Below, one piece after another: positions 37,308 to 47,977 of a stretch of 64,000 bases of DNA (its first letter is position 1; the number at the start of each line of letters is the position of its first letter). Both the position numbers and the translations under genes were made by a program. Below the pieces are notes generated by a model. It was not told the DNA's origin. It saw nothing but the letters and a program-made list of their open reading frames with translations, and did no database searches. Source of the stretch: Beverwykella pulmonaria (Eukaryota > Ascomycota > Dothideomycetes > Pleosporales > Melanommataceae); assembly GCA_001599595.1 (NCBI GenBank), contig BCHH01000001.1, positions 1,639,935 through 1,703,934 on the forward strand. The letters run 5' to 3'.

Positions 37308-38225
37308 CTACACCATCATGCCCATTCTTACATCTCCTGCTCTTCGTAAAATCTCTTCCTCTCTTCGTCTTTTCTCCAATTTCTTCTCCCTTGCTTTTAC
37401 CGCCTTTTCTGCTTCTGATTTCGTGATATCTTCCTGAGTGGTGTCCCTTCGCATAACCTTTTGTGCTTTCATGTCATCCTCCACATCCTCCTTCTCCTTC
37501 TTCTCCTCTTCCTTTTCCTCCTTCTCCTCTTCCTTCTCCTCCTTCTCCTCCTTCCCCTCATTTAATTCCCCTCGAGTTTGATCCTGCGATGTATCGCTCA
37601 CGGGCACCTCGGACGTTGAATCCGGATACTCATCTATCGTCCTTTTCTCCTCGGGCTTTGGGGACGTCTCTCGTGTGTTGGCTGCATTCAGGTCCCGAGA
37701 TCGTGAACTCACTCTCGAATCCACCCTTGGCCTCAGCTTCGCCCCTGCCCCACCCGACCTCCCATCCACCACCGGCGTCCTCATAAAAAACGACAGCCGT
37801 GACCTTGACTTGCTCGTCCGCAGCGCTTGCGGATTTGTCGCCGTTATCACAGTCGTCACCGTATTGACAGGCGCTGCATGACTCTCCGCATTCCTACTAG
37901 CTGGCCTCGCAGCAAACGCAAAATAATCTGCCGGTGCTGTATTCCGTCTCGCTCTCCGCAGCCTCTTCAGCGTCGTTGGCGGGGAATTCCTTGGATCTGC
38001 GGGCGAGGAGATGATTGTCTGTGTTGTGGGCGTGAAGAGGATGGGCGGGACGAGTATGGGGGGCTCTGCTGGCGTTGTAGATGTGGTGGGCCGGGTTGAA
38101 GATGGAGTCGTGGGCGTTGCTTTGTGAGGGGAGCCTCGTAGTCGTTCCCTCCACTTCCTAACCACTTTCCTAAGGCCATTATCAGCCCTCACCAATTCGT
38201 GCGATGTCGTCGAGGAATCCGCCAT
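37308..38225 (-). CDS. hypothetical highly charged protein with Lys/Glu coiled tail
   Basis: Intronless frame of 305 aa from ATG 38225 (MADSSTTSHELVR); the frame runs a little further upstream but has no other good start. The N-terminus has a basic helix, NGLRKVVRKWRERLRG, then a Thr/Pro/Ser-rich disordered region. The middle carries repeated RSRS/SRSR-like phosphosite text. The C-terminal third is a run of KEEKEE units followed by REKKLEKRRREEE, predicting a single charged helix or coiled coil. The run is encoded by an imperfect GAG/GAA/AAG trinucleotide repeat at about 37485-37565. No family is recognised. Its length and consistent codon use suggest a real but fast-evolving gene. Confidence 0.6.
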   Translation of the reverse strand: MADSSTTSHELVRADNGLRKVVRKWRERLRGSPHKATPTTPSSTRPTTSTTPAEPPILVPPILFTPTTQTIISSPADPRNSPPTTLKRLRRARRNTAPADYFAFAARPASRNAESHAAPVNTVTTVITATNPQALRTSKSRSRLSFFMRTPVVDGRSGGAGAKLRPRVDSRVSSRSRDLNAANTRETSPKPEEKRTIDEYPDSTSEVPVSDTSQDQTRGELNEGKEEKEEKEEEKEEKEEEKKEKEDVEDDMKAQKVMRRDTTQEDITKSEAEKAVKAREKKLEKRRREEEILRRAGDVRMGMMV

Positions 38226-39266
38226 GGTATTGCAAGTCGTCAAGTGTTGTGCTATGGCTGTGTCTCAGACTCTGAGCTGAAGGTGATAAGGGCAGAGCGC
38301 AGCAATATCACATTGATCACATCATAATAATAAAACACCAAGCATGCAGGCGCAGATCTGCACAACAAATGCACTGCACACCCTCGACATTAAACTTACA
38401 CCAAGAATCCTCCTTGCGCGATCCTAAACCCCCTTATAGGGGTCTTTGCTTGCCCTTGTACGGTGTATTAAACTTTAATAAAGGCCTGTAACGACGGTTT
38501 GAGTTAACTTATCTATTAGCTAAGAGCCTTGTCAAGATCCGCAGTTACGAATCGTGGCTTTCGAAATGTTATAAACGTTCGGGGAAGCACGTTCCGCACC
38601 GCGGGGCACACCCGGTGCAAACGAGGTTCGGATACGAACGTACAGTGCCACGTTCACGCCTGAGCAGGGGCCGCAAGCACGTTTGTGACCGAGCGGTTAA
38701 ACTACTTATGGCTGCCCTTCGATTCGTGTAAAGAGCGAAATCCGAACTCGCGACTTGGCATGCAGCCCATGCTCACGGCAGTATTGCTGCATTATCCATA
38801 GGGCGCTGGCTGGAGGAAGGTGGATCGGTATGGAAGCTTGGCGTTTGAATCGCCTACGAGGCTTTGTCCAGAATCGATAAAGCACGAGAGAATCAAAAGA
38901 ATATTGCTTGCATGTGATCGTTGCCCTCATTAGGAAACTGTGATGGATGCTAGGACGACAATAGTTAATAGTTCGACAGCATTCCAACAGCGAAGGTTCG
39001 GAAGTCCGAAGACCAACATGTGTAGACTCGTTATGTGAGATGGGTGGAGCGGGGAACTACAAAGAAGGTGTGAACTAGGAGTTAGGATTGGTAGGCGCGG
39101 AGTTGGTTCAACGGCCCCGTCGCGGCCAACTTCGCGGGCTCAAAATGGATGTCCGGGATTGGAATCCTGGGATTGCTCGTGGATTATTCTGGGCTAAGAA
39201 GCTCTATCCCTGAGATAGCATATAGTACACCATATTCCACCTTCGTCATCCTACCATGTTCGATGC
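38226..39266. other. intergenic region with weak palindromic and tRNA-like text
   Basis: About 1 kb without a supportable gene. It includes a small hairpin, ACCCCCTTATAGGGGT-like, near 38427-38444 and repeated CACGTT/GAACGT words at 38575-38690. A tRNA-like box A near 38685 lacks a correctly spaced box B. It may be an old mobile-element relic, but no terminal repeats were found. Confidence 0.35.
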
Positions 39267-40569
39267 TCAACTAATCAACCTCATCGTCATCTCGACCCTA
39301 CGCATCATTAGCCAAATCCCCACACCATCACAAAAAAAAAACTTACGTGGCGAACGTCCCAGCACTGACAGGCATAGCCCTCAGCAACGTAGGTCCAATG
39401 CCTCTCCAGAACCCGCCCATACCCTCCGCTCTCCAGACCTGCCTGAAGCAATCCCGCATGCTCTTGTACTTTTGCCCCTCTCCAAAAGCATCAGTCTGCA
39501 TTTTACTCTTGACGACATCGAAAGGATAACTCGCAATCCAAAGCGCCTCCCCCGCCAGCCCACCGTAAAATGCCACCTTCCACGTACTAACCTCCTCGCG
39601 CTTGATGTGATTCCGTTGCGCGTCCGAGTTCATCAGGTACTCAAACGTAGTGAACCACACGCCGTACGCCTGCGCCTCTCTCAAGTAGGTAACTGAGGTC
39701 CCGCGATAGAGGCCCTTGAGTACGCCTTCGTGTGCGGATAGCTTCTTCATGCAGTCGATAGGACCGCTGTAGAGGCGAGCTGCGCCGTGGGGCTGTGTTT
39801 GAAGCCTTATGCGGATGTGCTCAATAGGGCTGGAGAGTACCGTATTGGCTATGCCGGCGAAGGCGCCAGAGGCATAGTACTGCGTGTAGCTGAGGTCGGA
39901 GCGGTTGTGTTTTAACGTGTTCTGGGCTTCGAAGGCGCGGCGCGCCCAATGGAAGGCACCAAATTGAACAGAAACCTAACTGGGTATTAGCAATCTGTGC
40001 AGACTGTGGTCTGGGTTTTCTGCAGACATCGAAAACGTTCAATGTATCAATTACTCACACAAGCCCCGATACCAACTAGTGGCGTCAGTGTGCCTTTGTA
40101 GAAAGCACTTGGCCCTTCATTCTTGTATATTTTGGTCGCTGCATCCAAAGCGCTCGAGTACTGCTGCGTAGTCTGTAGTCTGACCTTGACGATATCTTCA
40201 CGAATACTAGAGTTAGCAATCCAACCTCATTCCCCTTGATATACCTTTAGTCAGAGTCCACAGACGTACCGAATGGCTGGCCTATTCACTGTTAGCACGC
40301 TCTCGTAACAAACCCGATATCGGCCAAAAACCACGAAACACAATCAATCTCAAGCACAATCCTAACACGCAACTGCAGAGAGAGAGAGACGATGCAAACG
40401 CTCACACGACCAACTCCCAATTCCCTATTCAAACCCGAAAGATAAACAAATGCAACATAAACATACCAAGCAGAACCTGCGCAACACCTCCGACCGCGCC
40501 CGCAAACAAGTCCTTCAACGTCCTCACAAGCCCATGGGCTGGCCCCTCCAATTCCTGTTCCGCTCTCAT
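39267..40569 (-). CDS. mitochondrial carrier family protein (Ymc1-like)
   Basis: Inner-membrane solute carrier with three tandem repeats. Exons 40569-40467, 40281-40270 (12 nt), 40195-40059, 39975-39347 and 39297-39267 give 303 aa. The three signature motifs are QPFDIVKVRLQ, SPIEHIRIRLQ and YPFDVVKSKMQ. The 12-nt exon supplies most of the first motif (G-Q-P-F), and only this join restores it. Other family text: LFAGAVGGVAQVL, GTLTPLVGIGAC, GLYRGTSVTYLREAQAYGVWF and FWRGIGPTLLRAMPVSAGTFA. The motif set and the GGVAQVLLGQPFD start resemble yeast Ymc1/Ymc2 and related ornithine/carnitine-type carriers; the transported solute cannot be read from sequence. Confidence 0.9.
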
Positions 40570-41333
40570 AGTCCCACTTTCTTTTTCCCTCGTACCCTCT
40601 CAAGTTCCTTCTTCCCGTCGTGCTCACTCCACTTCTTTTAGTTTGTACTCTTTCTAGGCGTTTCTGTAATCAATGTTCTACACAGAGAACGAGTGCTCCA
40701 GCACAATTGGATCAAATCCAGAGGGAGAGTTGATCGTGATAGAATTGTAAAGCGGAGGGTTTGCAGAGAAAACAAAGCCCAAGAATTTCTTTGGTTGACG
40801 TGCTTTTGCCAAGACCCTATCGGACCTGCATTGAGCGCTGATAGCCGCTCCTATCGAAACTAACATAGTTGCATATTTGGAATCGATGCTCAAAATTTGA
40901 ATTTGGAATGCATCACAAATAGGCAGGTAAGTTCACAGAGGAGATAGGTATATGTCATAAACCTTGGAATACACATTACTCTACAAACTCTAAGAGCTGT
41001 TTCAATGTTGGATATACAGGAAGTAAAAAGCCGAAAAAAAAACTTCTCCAAAACACACCTAAGGGAGACACGGTAATCATACAACGTGTAGTGTAACACA
41101 GGCCTCGAGGTCTAACCAAACAAGAAAACTCCCGAAAAGACATGCACCCAGCACCGTTCCGTGCGTGTTTCTAATGCCGTGATAAGTCAGAAGACGAACA
41201 TAGCGGTCCAACGGACAGCTTGTTAGTCAACAGTTCGCCAAAAAATGCTTGACAGTCGTATCTTGGCCATATGATCTTGATGCAGCGAATCCTTGCGTGG
41301 ACTGCAAAACACCCCTTGCATGCTGAGAGGGGT
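40570..41333. other. intergenic region: carrier upstream and Ras-like 3' flank
   Basis: About 760 bp, AT-rich in the middle, with an A-tract at 41034-41042. The minus-strand carrier promoter is expected just right of 40569. No gene was recognised. Confidence 0.4.
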
Positions 41334-42363
41334 TCACCAGCACTTTAGCCCCCTCCAAAAATTCCGTGTTGGCCTGGTGTTGCCGCCCTTTTCAGGCGGG
41401 GCATTCGACGACGTGGCGTCCTTTTCGTTCACTGGGGGTAGAGCTGCCGTGCGGGTGGGCCCAGGATCGCCTTGTGCTGCTATCCGGCGAGCTTCGACGA
41501 CGCGGCGAACGAGAACTGTATCAGGACCATTAGCCATGCTTATGTAGCGCCTTATCGCACGCTATCTGTGAAGTGCGAAGTACTCACGCGCAAACGTCTC
41601 CTCGATATTAACCATCTCCCTCGCACTCGTCTCCATGAACCCACACTTCCGTTTCCGTGCCCACTCCAAACCCTGCTGACTCTTAATCTGTCTCGCGCCC
41701 TGCAAGTCGCACTTGTTCCCCGCGACAATCTTCACAGGCGGTACAGTCCCGTTGTCAATCCGCGATTCCTCCTCCATATCGATCATCTCCATGAAGTATT
41801 CTAGCGCGTCGAGCGAGTGTGGGTTTGTGATGTCGTAGACGAGGAGGAAGGCGTCGGATTTGAGGTTCGAGGCGGCCCACAGGCTACGGTATTCTTCCTG
41901 CCCCGCCGTGTCCGTGAGCATGAGGAAGTAGTTCTGGCCATCGATGTTGCGCGTCACGGAATAGGAGTCCTCTGTATGCACAATGGAGAATTAGCCTAGG
42001 TTCCATGATGCGGTATGCTGCGGCGCGATCGAAGCACGGATGTTCTGCCGTCCCAGAGACTCGGTATGGGGCCGCGATGGTGAGAGTCGCGAGGGAGGGT
42101 TCGGGGAGGAGGTTGTACCGATTGTTGGATCATATCTGCGCAAATACTGATCAGCAAAGCTCGAGGGGCGATTCGATTGCACAATTGATGGCAGATCACT
42201 CACTCATGTGTCCATTGACTCCGGACCAGTCGTAGCGTTATGGAAGATTTGCCTGTTATCCCTCATTAGTGCGCTGCCCGGCAATACCATCCATGAGAAA
42301 GGTTTCCGCACCGCAGCCTCCGTCGCCGCACACCGTGATCGTAATTCGGTTATTCTCGTCCAT
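41334..42363 (-). CDS. Ras-family small GTPase lacking a CAAX box
   Basis: GTP-binding signalling switch. Exons 42363-42312, 42252-42204, 42135-42119 (17 nt), 41971-41588 and 41515-41334 give 227 aa. All G motifs are present: P-loop GDGGCGKS (aa 13-20), effector EYDPTIEDSY, DTAGQEEY (switch II, Gln retained), NKCD and ETSA. The P-loop and effector loop are each assembled across exon borders, and the tiny exon 3 encodes the effector core. After the G domain comes a Pro/Thr/Ala-rich tail ending NFWRGLKCW; there is no C-terminal CAAX, only a Cys next to the last residue. The sequence is nearest to Ras/Rap/Rsr1 proteins rather than Rho or Rab. The exact subfamily is uncertain. Confidence 0.88.
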
Positions 42364-43691
42364 TGCGCCCTCGGGTAGGTGTCCAGGAGGAATCCGTTTG
42401 TGGGAGTTGTTGCGTCGTGCTCGCAGTTGTGTCGTTCAGGATTAGCTCGTGGAGAGTCGCACTCGTCCAATGAGTGGTATCAGACTACAGCGTCAATAGT
42501 TTGGCAGTAGGTCTCGGTTTTCGAGACTCCCGGCGCACGTTGTTGGCGCGATACAAGAGTCCGGGTGGCTAATCGGTTGGTTAAAGAGTGAAATGAGGGC
42601 TCGCTCGTTCTATTATGGGCAGGTGGGCGTGCCTAGCTGATCCTTGCACTTATCGTCTCCAACGTTGTGGCACCCCGTGCGACAGCCAACCCTTGTCAGA
42701 CATGCACGCTGCCCCCTCCACCCGAACCCATCCACCCATCCTCAAGCCCATGGCATGGACATACCACACCAATGGTCGCTTACACGTTGCTGTCCCCCTC
42801 GCAATGCACTGGAAGTGCTTCAACGCTGGAGGAAAACGGCCATCGCAGCAGCAGCCATCATTGTGCGTAGAAAATGTGATATGCGCCAAGCCCAGCCCAT
42901 CACTCCAATCATGAGCCACCTCATCTCGTTCACCTGCATCTCATGCCCGTATCTGAGATAGATCATCTCTATCGTGCCTGCATGTTTTTGTGCAGAAAAA
43001 ATCGCAGAATTTTGTATATTTTCGCGGAGCATAAGGATCGCATGCCCCCAAAGGTCTGGAAGATTAAACAGCAGGAATTCTTCATGTCGTCGATGCCGTC
43101 GATGTGATCGATATCATCTAATCGTCTACATCGTGCTCGATATATGGAGGCCAATTTCTTTCATGATCTACAGGGGGGAGAAGCTATATACAACACACCG
43201 ACACGCATCCACTAAACGCCTCTGTTCACCACTCATTATCCAATTCATTCCGAACCGCACCTTTTTGATTTCCATAACGGTTGTTGTGGAATGTCATATA
43301 CCATTCCGCTCGAGAGCTCCAGTTCCAGCACCGAGTGAAGCTAACAGGTAATCCTCCCAATAAACACCAGGCCTCCCAATATTCCAAGTAATAATGAGTA
43401 ACAAAGAGAAGACGTTCGCGAAAGGCGCTAAACACAGGAAATCCTGGACGCACGAAAAACAGATTGCGCTCCCTTATATCCCTCTTCCCAAAGAACAGAA
43501 CAAACACCGTCGATCTATCTGTAGCCATGATATCCTCGTTTAGGCCTGATAAAGAAAACTTAGAGAGTGACGTAAAATCAGCATGTCCATAAGTATCGCA
43601 AAATGGGTATCGTTCCGGAGTTGGGGTAAGTGAACCCATCCATTGGTAGGTCGTAAGAGAAATCGCAATTGAGGTTATGGGATCTACTCGT
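42364..43691. other. intergenic region: Ras-like promoter and wc-1 3' flank
   Basis: 1.3 kb between two minus-strand genes. Several short frames exist on both strands, none with motifs or a plausible splice model. It is expected to hold the promoter of the Ras-like gene and the 3' UTR of the photoreceptor gene. Confidence 0.4.
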
Positions 43692-46600
43692 TCAATCGGG
43701 CTCGACACCTTCGTCAATCTTGGTGGGAATACCACCGCTGTACCCCTGCGAAGCAGCTACCTCCATGCGCGCCACCTTTGCAGCATGACTGTCAGTATTG
43801 GCCTGTTGTGGGGTCCTTTGAGGAATTGCGGAAGGTCCTGGCTGGCTCCCGCTCTCGGTCGTGACATTTGGTAGAATAGCTTGGTTGTGTCGCGGCGATG
43901 AACTTTTCTTGCTCTTATCGCTTTGTGAATGTTGTGATGAATGCCTTGGCGACACGCGTCCATTCTGAAAGGGAATTCGTTAGCCTAAGAATTAAAAAAA
44001 TACAAAAATGCCATGTTGCCCCCAAAAGATGTTGTGGAAAAACATGGAAAACATACCTGCTTAGCCCATCGCAGCCCGCAAGAATTGCACAGATCTCGGT
44101 TTCCGGAAGGGCCTCGTCTCCATTCCGGAGTGGTTCTTGTGTGACAGTTTGCGCAATCTTTCTGCAGTTGCCCAGCTCCCTTTCTCCGCTTTCTCTTCTT
44201 CTTTGCAGCCAATAAGCTTTGGACTTCCTCTGCCAGATAGCGATTACGCTTCTCCATTTGCCGTAGCTCATATTGCCAGCTTGTACTTCTGGTGGTCTTC
44301 AGCTCATCGAAGACATTATCGTCCGAAGCGAGGCTGTGATCCTGGTGTCCGATCGGGAGCCCATTCTGTCCTGCAAACGTTGTCGCCGATGTCTCTGTTG
44401 TGCTGAAGAGGGCGTCAGATGGGTTGGGGTGAGATCCACCAAGTGGATTTTGGTGCATTGGCGATGCCTCGGATTGAATCGAGGGAATGGAAGAGCTGGA
44501 CTCCCCAGAGGTCCGTTCCTTACTTCCATACATCGCAGGCCGTTGCGTGCCACTCCTTGAGAATCTGAGTAGCCTCGTCTGGCCGACGATGAAAGTAGGC
44601 TTCTGGCCTTCTATGGCATCGCCAGGGTACATTGTCGTGAAAGCCTGTAGCACCTGCCCTCTCTTGTTGATCATCTCATGCTTGACTTCGCCCTTCCTTC
44701 CACTTCTTGTCAGCTCAAGTATGCGCCCAAAGTTTTGCTTGGAATCCTGGCGCATAAGTGCTTGTATGCTGGTTCCCACCAGATCCTCGGGTTGTCTGTC
44801 CAACAGTTGCCGCACGTTAGACGACACGAACAAAAACATGCCAGATGTGGACATTTTCGTCCAGAGCTCGTTATCTCCAATTCCTCCGGATGCGCGGACA
44901 ATCGACTGGCACAATGTGTAGACGGGTCTCTCTCGCCCTACAAGGATAATACACTTACGTCCCTTCCCCTGCTCGGTATGTAGTGAGCCGTGTCCCTCGA
45001 ACCACATGTAACCACTCTTTTTCCGCCTTATTCGGAAGACGACGTTGACGGAGCTACCATTACTCGTCTCTTTCAGTTCCCTTGTTACGGGAACGATATC
45101 ACTAGGGTGGCACACTGATGACAAAGCCGTGCCAACGAGTTCGCTTGGATCATATTCTAGGATTCTGTTGCTCGATGACGACAGGTAGAGAAATAGGCCT
45201 TTGAGGGAGAGCACATGGACAACGTCATCGGTGTTTTCTAGCAGGACTTTATCCCAGAGACGCCTGGTGATCTCAGCGTCGCCAGCGGATCCGTAACTGG
45301 CCAATATACTGGAAACCTCGTCTTTGGAGATGGTTTGGCCTTGCTCGGGTTGCGGTTTGAGCGCATCATTGAAGATATAGCTTGGCATTGACAGACCACG
45401 TTGGTAATTGACCCTATATGACCCATCTTTGTTGATGTTAGCTGGTGGATGCAAGATATGGAACTACGAGTACCTACCGGCATTCTTGTTCGTCATAGAG
45501 CCCGGCTGCTCTACGAGATCAACCTGAAACCCTACGAAAAATTTGACATCGCCTCCCGACTCCCACGGGACAGGAATCATGGTGAGAAGGTTCATGAAGG
45601 GCTGGCCACCTCGCCGGTAGTTGATCAAACTGATTTGGGCCTCTGCTTTCGTTTGGATCATGTTTTTCAGATAAAAAACCGAGTCGTCGTCCACATATTT
45701 CCGCTTTATACCTTGCTCAACTTTACCGTCAGGGGACTGAAGGAATCGGCAGTTTCTGCCAAGAATCATGTGCTTGCTGTAGCCGGTGAGGCGTTCGAAA
45801 TTCTCCGAGCAATACACGATGGGGTTGTCGTCCAGCTCCGCGTCACACACGACGAAAGCGCACGACAAATCTACCGACCCAATATCAATTACCGGGTTGG
45901 GTCGTGTGGCAACCCGCATTAACACGCCGAGCATATCGAAGCCTGTAGACGAATACGCGTTCTTGAATTGCGTGCTCATGTGCGGCTTGGAGTGCATGGT
46001 TGACGGAAAGCCTCCTGGTGGAGTTCTCCATGGAAACTTTATTTGTCCTAAAGCCTCGGCTGAAATTTCTTGTTGAGGAGGTAGGGATCCCAGCTCTTGG
46101 GCTTGAAGTGACATCTGTGTAGGAATACTCTGTGATGAGGACTGCTGTTCACTGTGGGGCCGCGAAGCAGATGGCACGCTGCTCTGGTCCAGGCTGCTAG
46201 TGTGGGTGAGTAGGTTTGACCGTGGATCTGGTGTGGTACTCAAAGAGGAATTCCTGAACTGATCCGGAGCCTGCAAATTGACGCCACTTGAATCTTGTGG
46301 AGGGGCGGGTGGTGGGCTGATGAACTCTGGGCTCGCGGGGGATTCCATCATCGAATTTGGGAATTGATTCCCCGAGAACATATTCATATCACTAGGCATC
46401 ATGCCGAGGGCCTCGTGCATATCCAGTGGCATGGACATGTTGTTCGCGTACGGACTCGTCATATCCATATCCATGGAAACACTCGGGTGCATGGGAGAGG
46501 CATACGCGGATCCTGGGGCGGGCATGTTAGCGTATCGGGGGTCGTTGTTGGAGATTTCGGTGTTGATTGAGAGATCGTTTGCCGGATTTCTATTGTTCTG

Positions 46601-46954
46601 CATATCGCGGGAGGTCTGCGGATACGATGGGTCGCCATGCATGATTCCGTCCATGTCGGCACCCGGGGGTAAATTAAATTGAAAGGGATCCAAATTGCCA
46701 TTACTGGGGTCACCAAAGCTCATCATGGACATCCTTCTCGAGTCTGGGCTTCCCATCTGCTGTGTCGTGCTTTGGCTGTACACGGGCATACTGCGGCGGC
46801 GGTTCGCCTTTTCATTTTGAGAAACAATGTCGTCGAGCGACTGCCCCGAGACCATGTCAAAATGGTTCATTCCATCGCCCGACATGTCTATCATGGTTGA
46901 GCCGTTGTTGGTGAGCGGATACTGCCGCTGCGGGTACGAAGGATAGCCGCTCAT
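43692..46954 (-). CDS. wc-1: White collar-1 type blue-light photoreceptor and GATA transcription factor
   Basis: Nuclear flavin photoreceptor that, with WC-2, activates light-induced and clock genes. Exons 46954-45478, 45426-44057 and 43964-43692 give 1039 aa. ATG 46954 (MSGYPSYPQ) is the first Met of a frame open further upstream. A Met/Ser/Gln/Pro-rich region of about 350 residues precedes the LOV domain, which has the photoactive Cys402 in [10 protein letters not shown] and [10 protein letters not shown]. Two further PAS domains follow ([21 protein letters not shown] and [19 protein letters not shown]). A basic segment KKKRKRRK precedes the GATA zinc finger CANC-X18-CNSC (Cys917, Cys920, Cys939, Cys942), then a Ser/Pro-rich tail. 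Joins: GCCG^AT and CAG^AAT. No polyglutamine start as in Neurospora WC-1 is present. Confidence 0.95.
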
Positions 46955-47977
46955 CGTGGCAACGGAGGGGTCCGGTGGGGCCTCAAAAGGGCTCAAGCGA
47001 TGATGGAGACGAGGGGCACGGGCATCGGTCTTCTTTTACAGGCATAGAGACGCGGCGGGGCCAGGGCAGAAAGGGTACGCTCTGGAGGCGGACTCAGGCT
47101 GGGGGGGCAAACGGCGGATGGAGTCGATGGGATGTGGGATAACTGGAGACATGTAGTCTCCTTGTCGGTGGAACGGAATGGGCCAAAACGCCACTCGTAA
47201 TTGACGAAGGACGGCAGGTAGGACGGGATTTTGCGGCTCGTTGTCGGAGGTTGTGAGGAAGTGGAGGATGTGCGAGTGGGCGGGACTAAGTGGGCATGCG
47301 AGGTATGCACTAGCAAGACGCAGCGGCCAAGAGGAGCAACCGGCCGCGAGTCAAAGGCCTAGGAGAAGCAGCGGAAAAAGAAAAATACAAGAAACGTTAG
47401 AATTAAGAGTCAGAAGGCAGCAAAGAGGAGGGCCGCACTCTGCACTCAGGGTCAGTCGGTGGCCCAAAGAGCAACGAGGTCGCAGTGGGGCGTCAATATG
47501 GGGGACAGGCAAATCCAACAGCATGCGTGTAGGAAGCTATGCCATTATGCCATTCTGCACGGCGCTGCAGATTTCCATCATGACCGAAATGACCCGTATG
47601 CGGGCGGGCCCAACCCTGCCGCACTGCTTTCCCGGTACAGCTCGCCCACAACTGGCCACTGTTTCAACTCAACTCTTACCGCACTGCGCGAGCGTGCGCT
47701 AGAATGCAAGCAGAATGAGCGGTGGCAACTTCATAGCAGATACCTGTTCGCAGCGCGCGAGAAGCTGCAGACTGCCCCGGTGGCTGGCGGTGATAATGGT
47801 CGCCGCGAGTGCAAGTCCAGGGTGAGCGCGTTGCGCTGCGGCAGCGGCAGCTGGCAGCTTTGAGGTTAGCGATGGGGCGCTGGAGGAAGCGTGCTGGCCT
47901 TGGCGGTCCAAACCTCTGCATTGCACTGCTTTGTAGGTGGGATTTACCGTCGTGAGCTGCCCGCGCCCTCCACTGCA
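46955..47977. promoter_or_regulatory. divergent upstream region of wc-1 and the uS2m gene
   Basis: 1 kb between opposite-strand starts. The frame just upstream of wc-1 (47316-46993, minus) is open but motif-free and likely 5' UTR. Light-response elements could lie here but none was identified with confidence. Confidence 0.4.

Noticed and set aside
38680..38735. tRNA-like sequence with GACCGAGCGGTTAA and CTTCGATTCG
   Set aside because: Resembles box A and box B, but their spacing is too short and no acceptor stem pairs.
39095..39180. second tRNA-like stretch, GTTGGTTCAACGG with a later GGAATCC
   Set aside because: No cloverleaf could be drawn and the box B match is poor.
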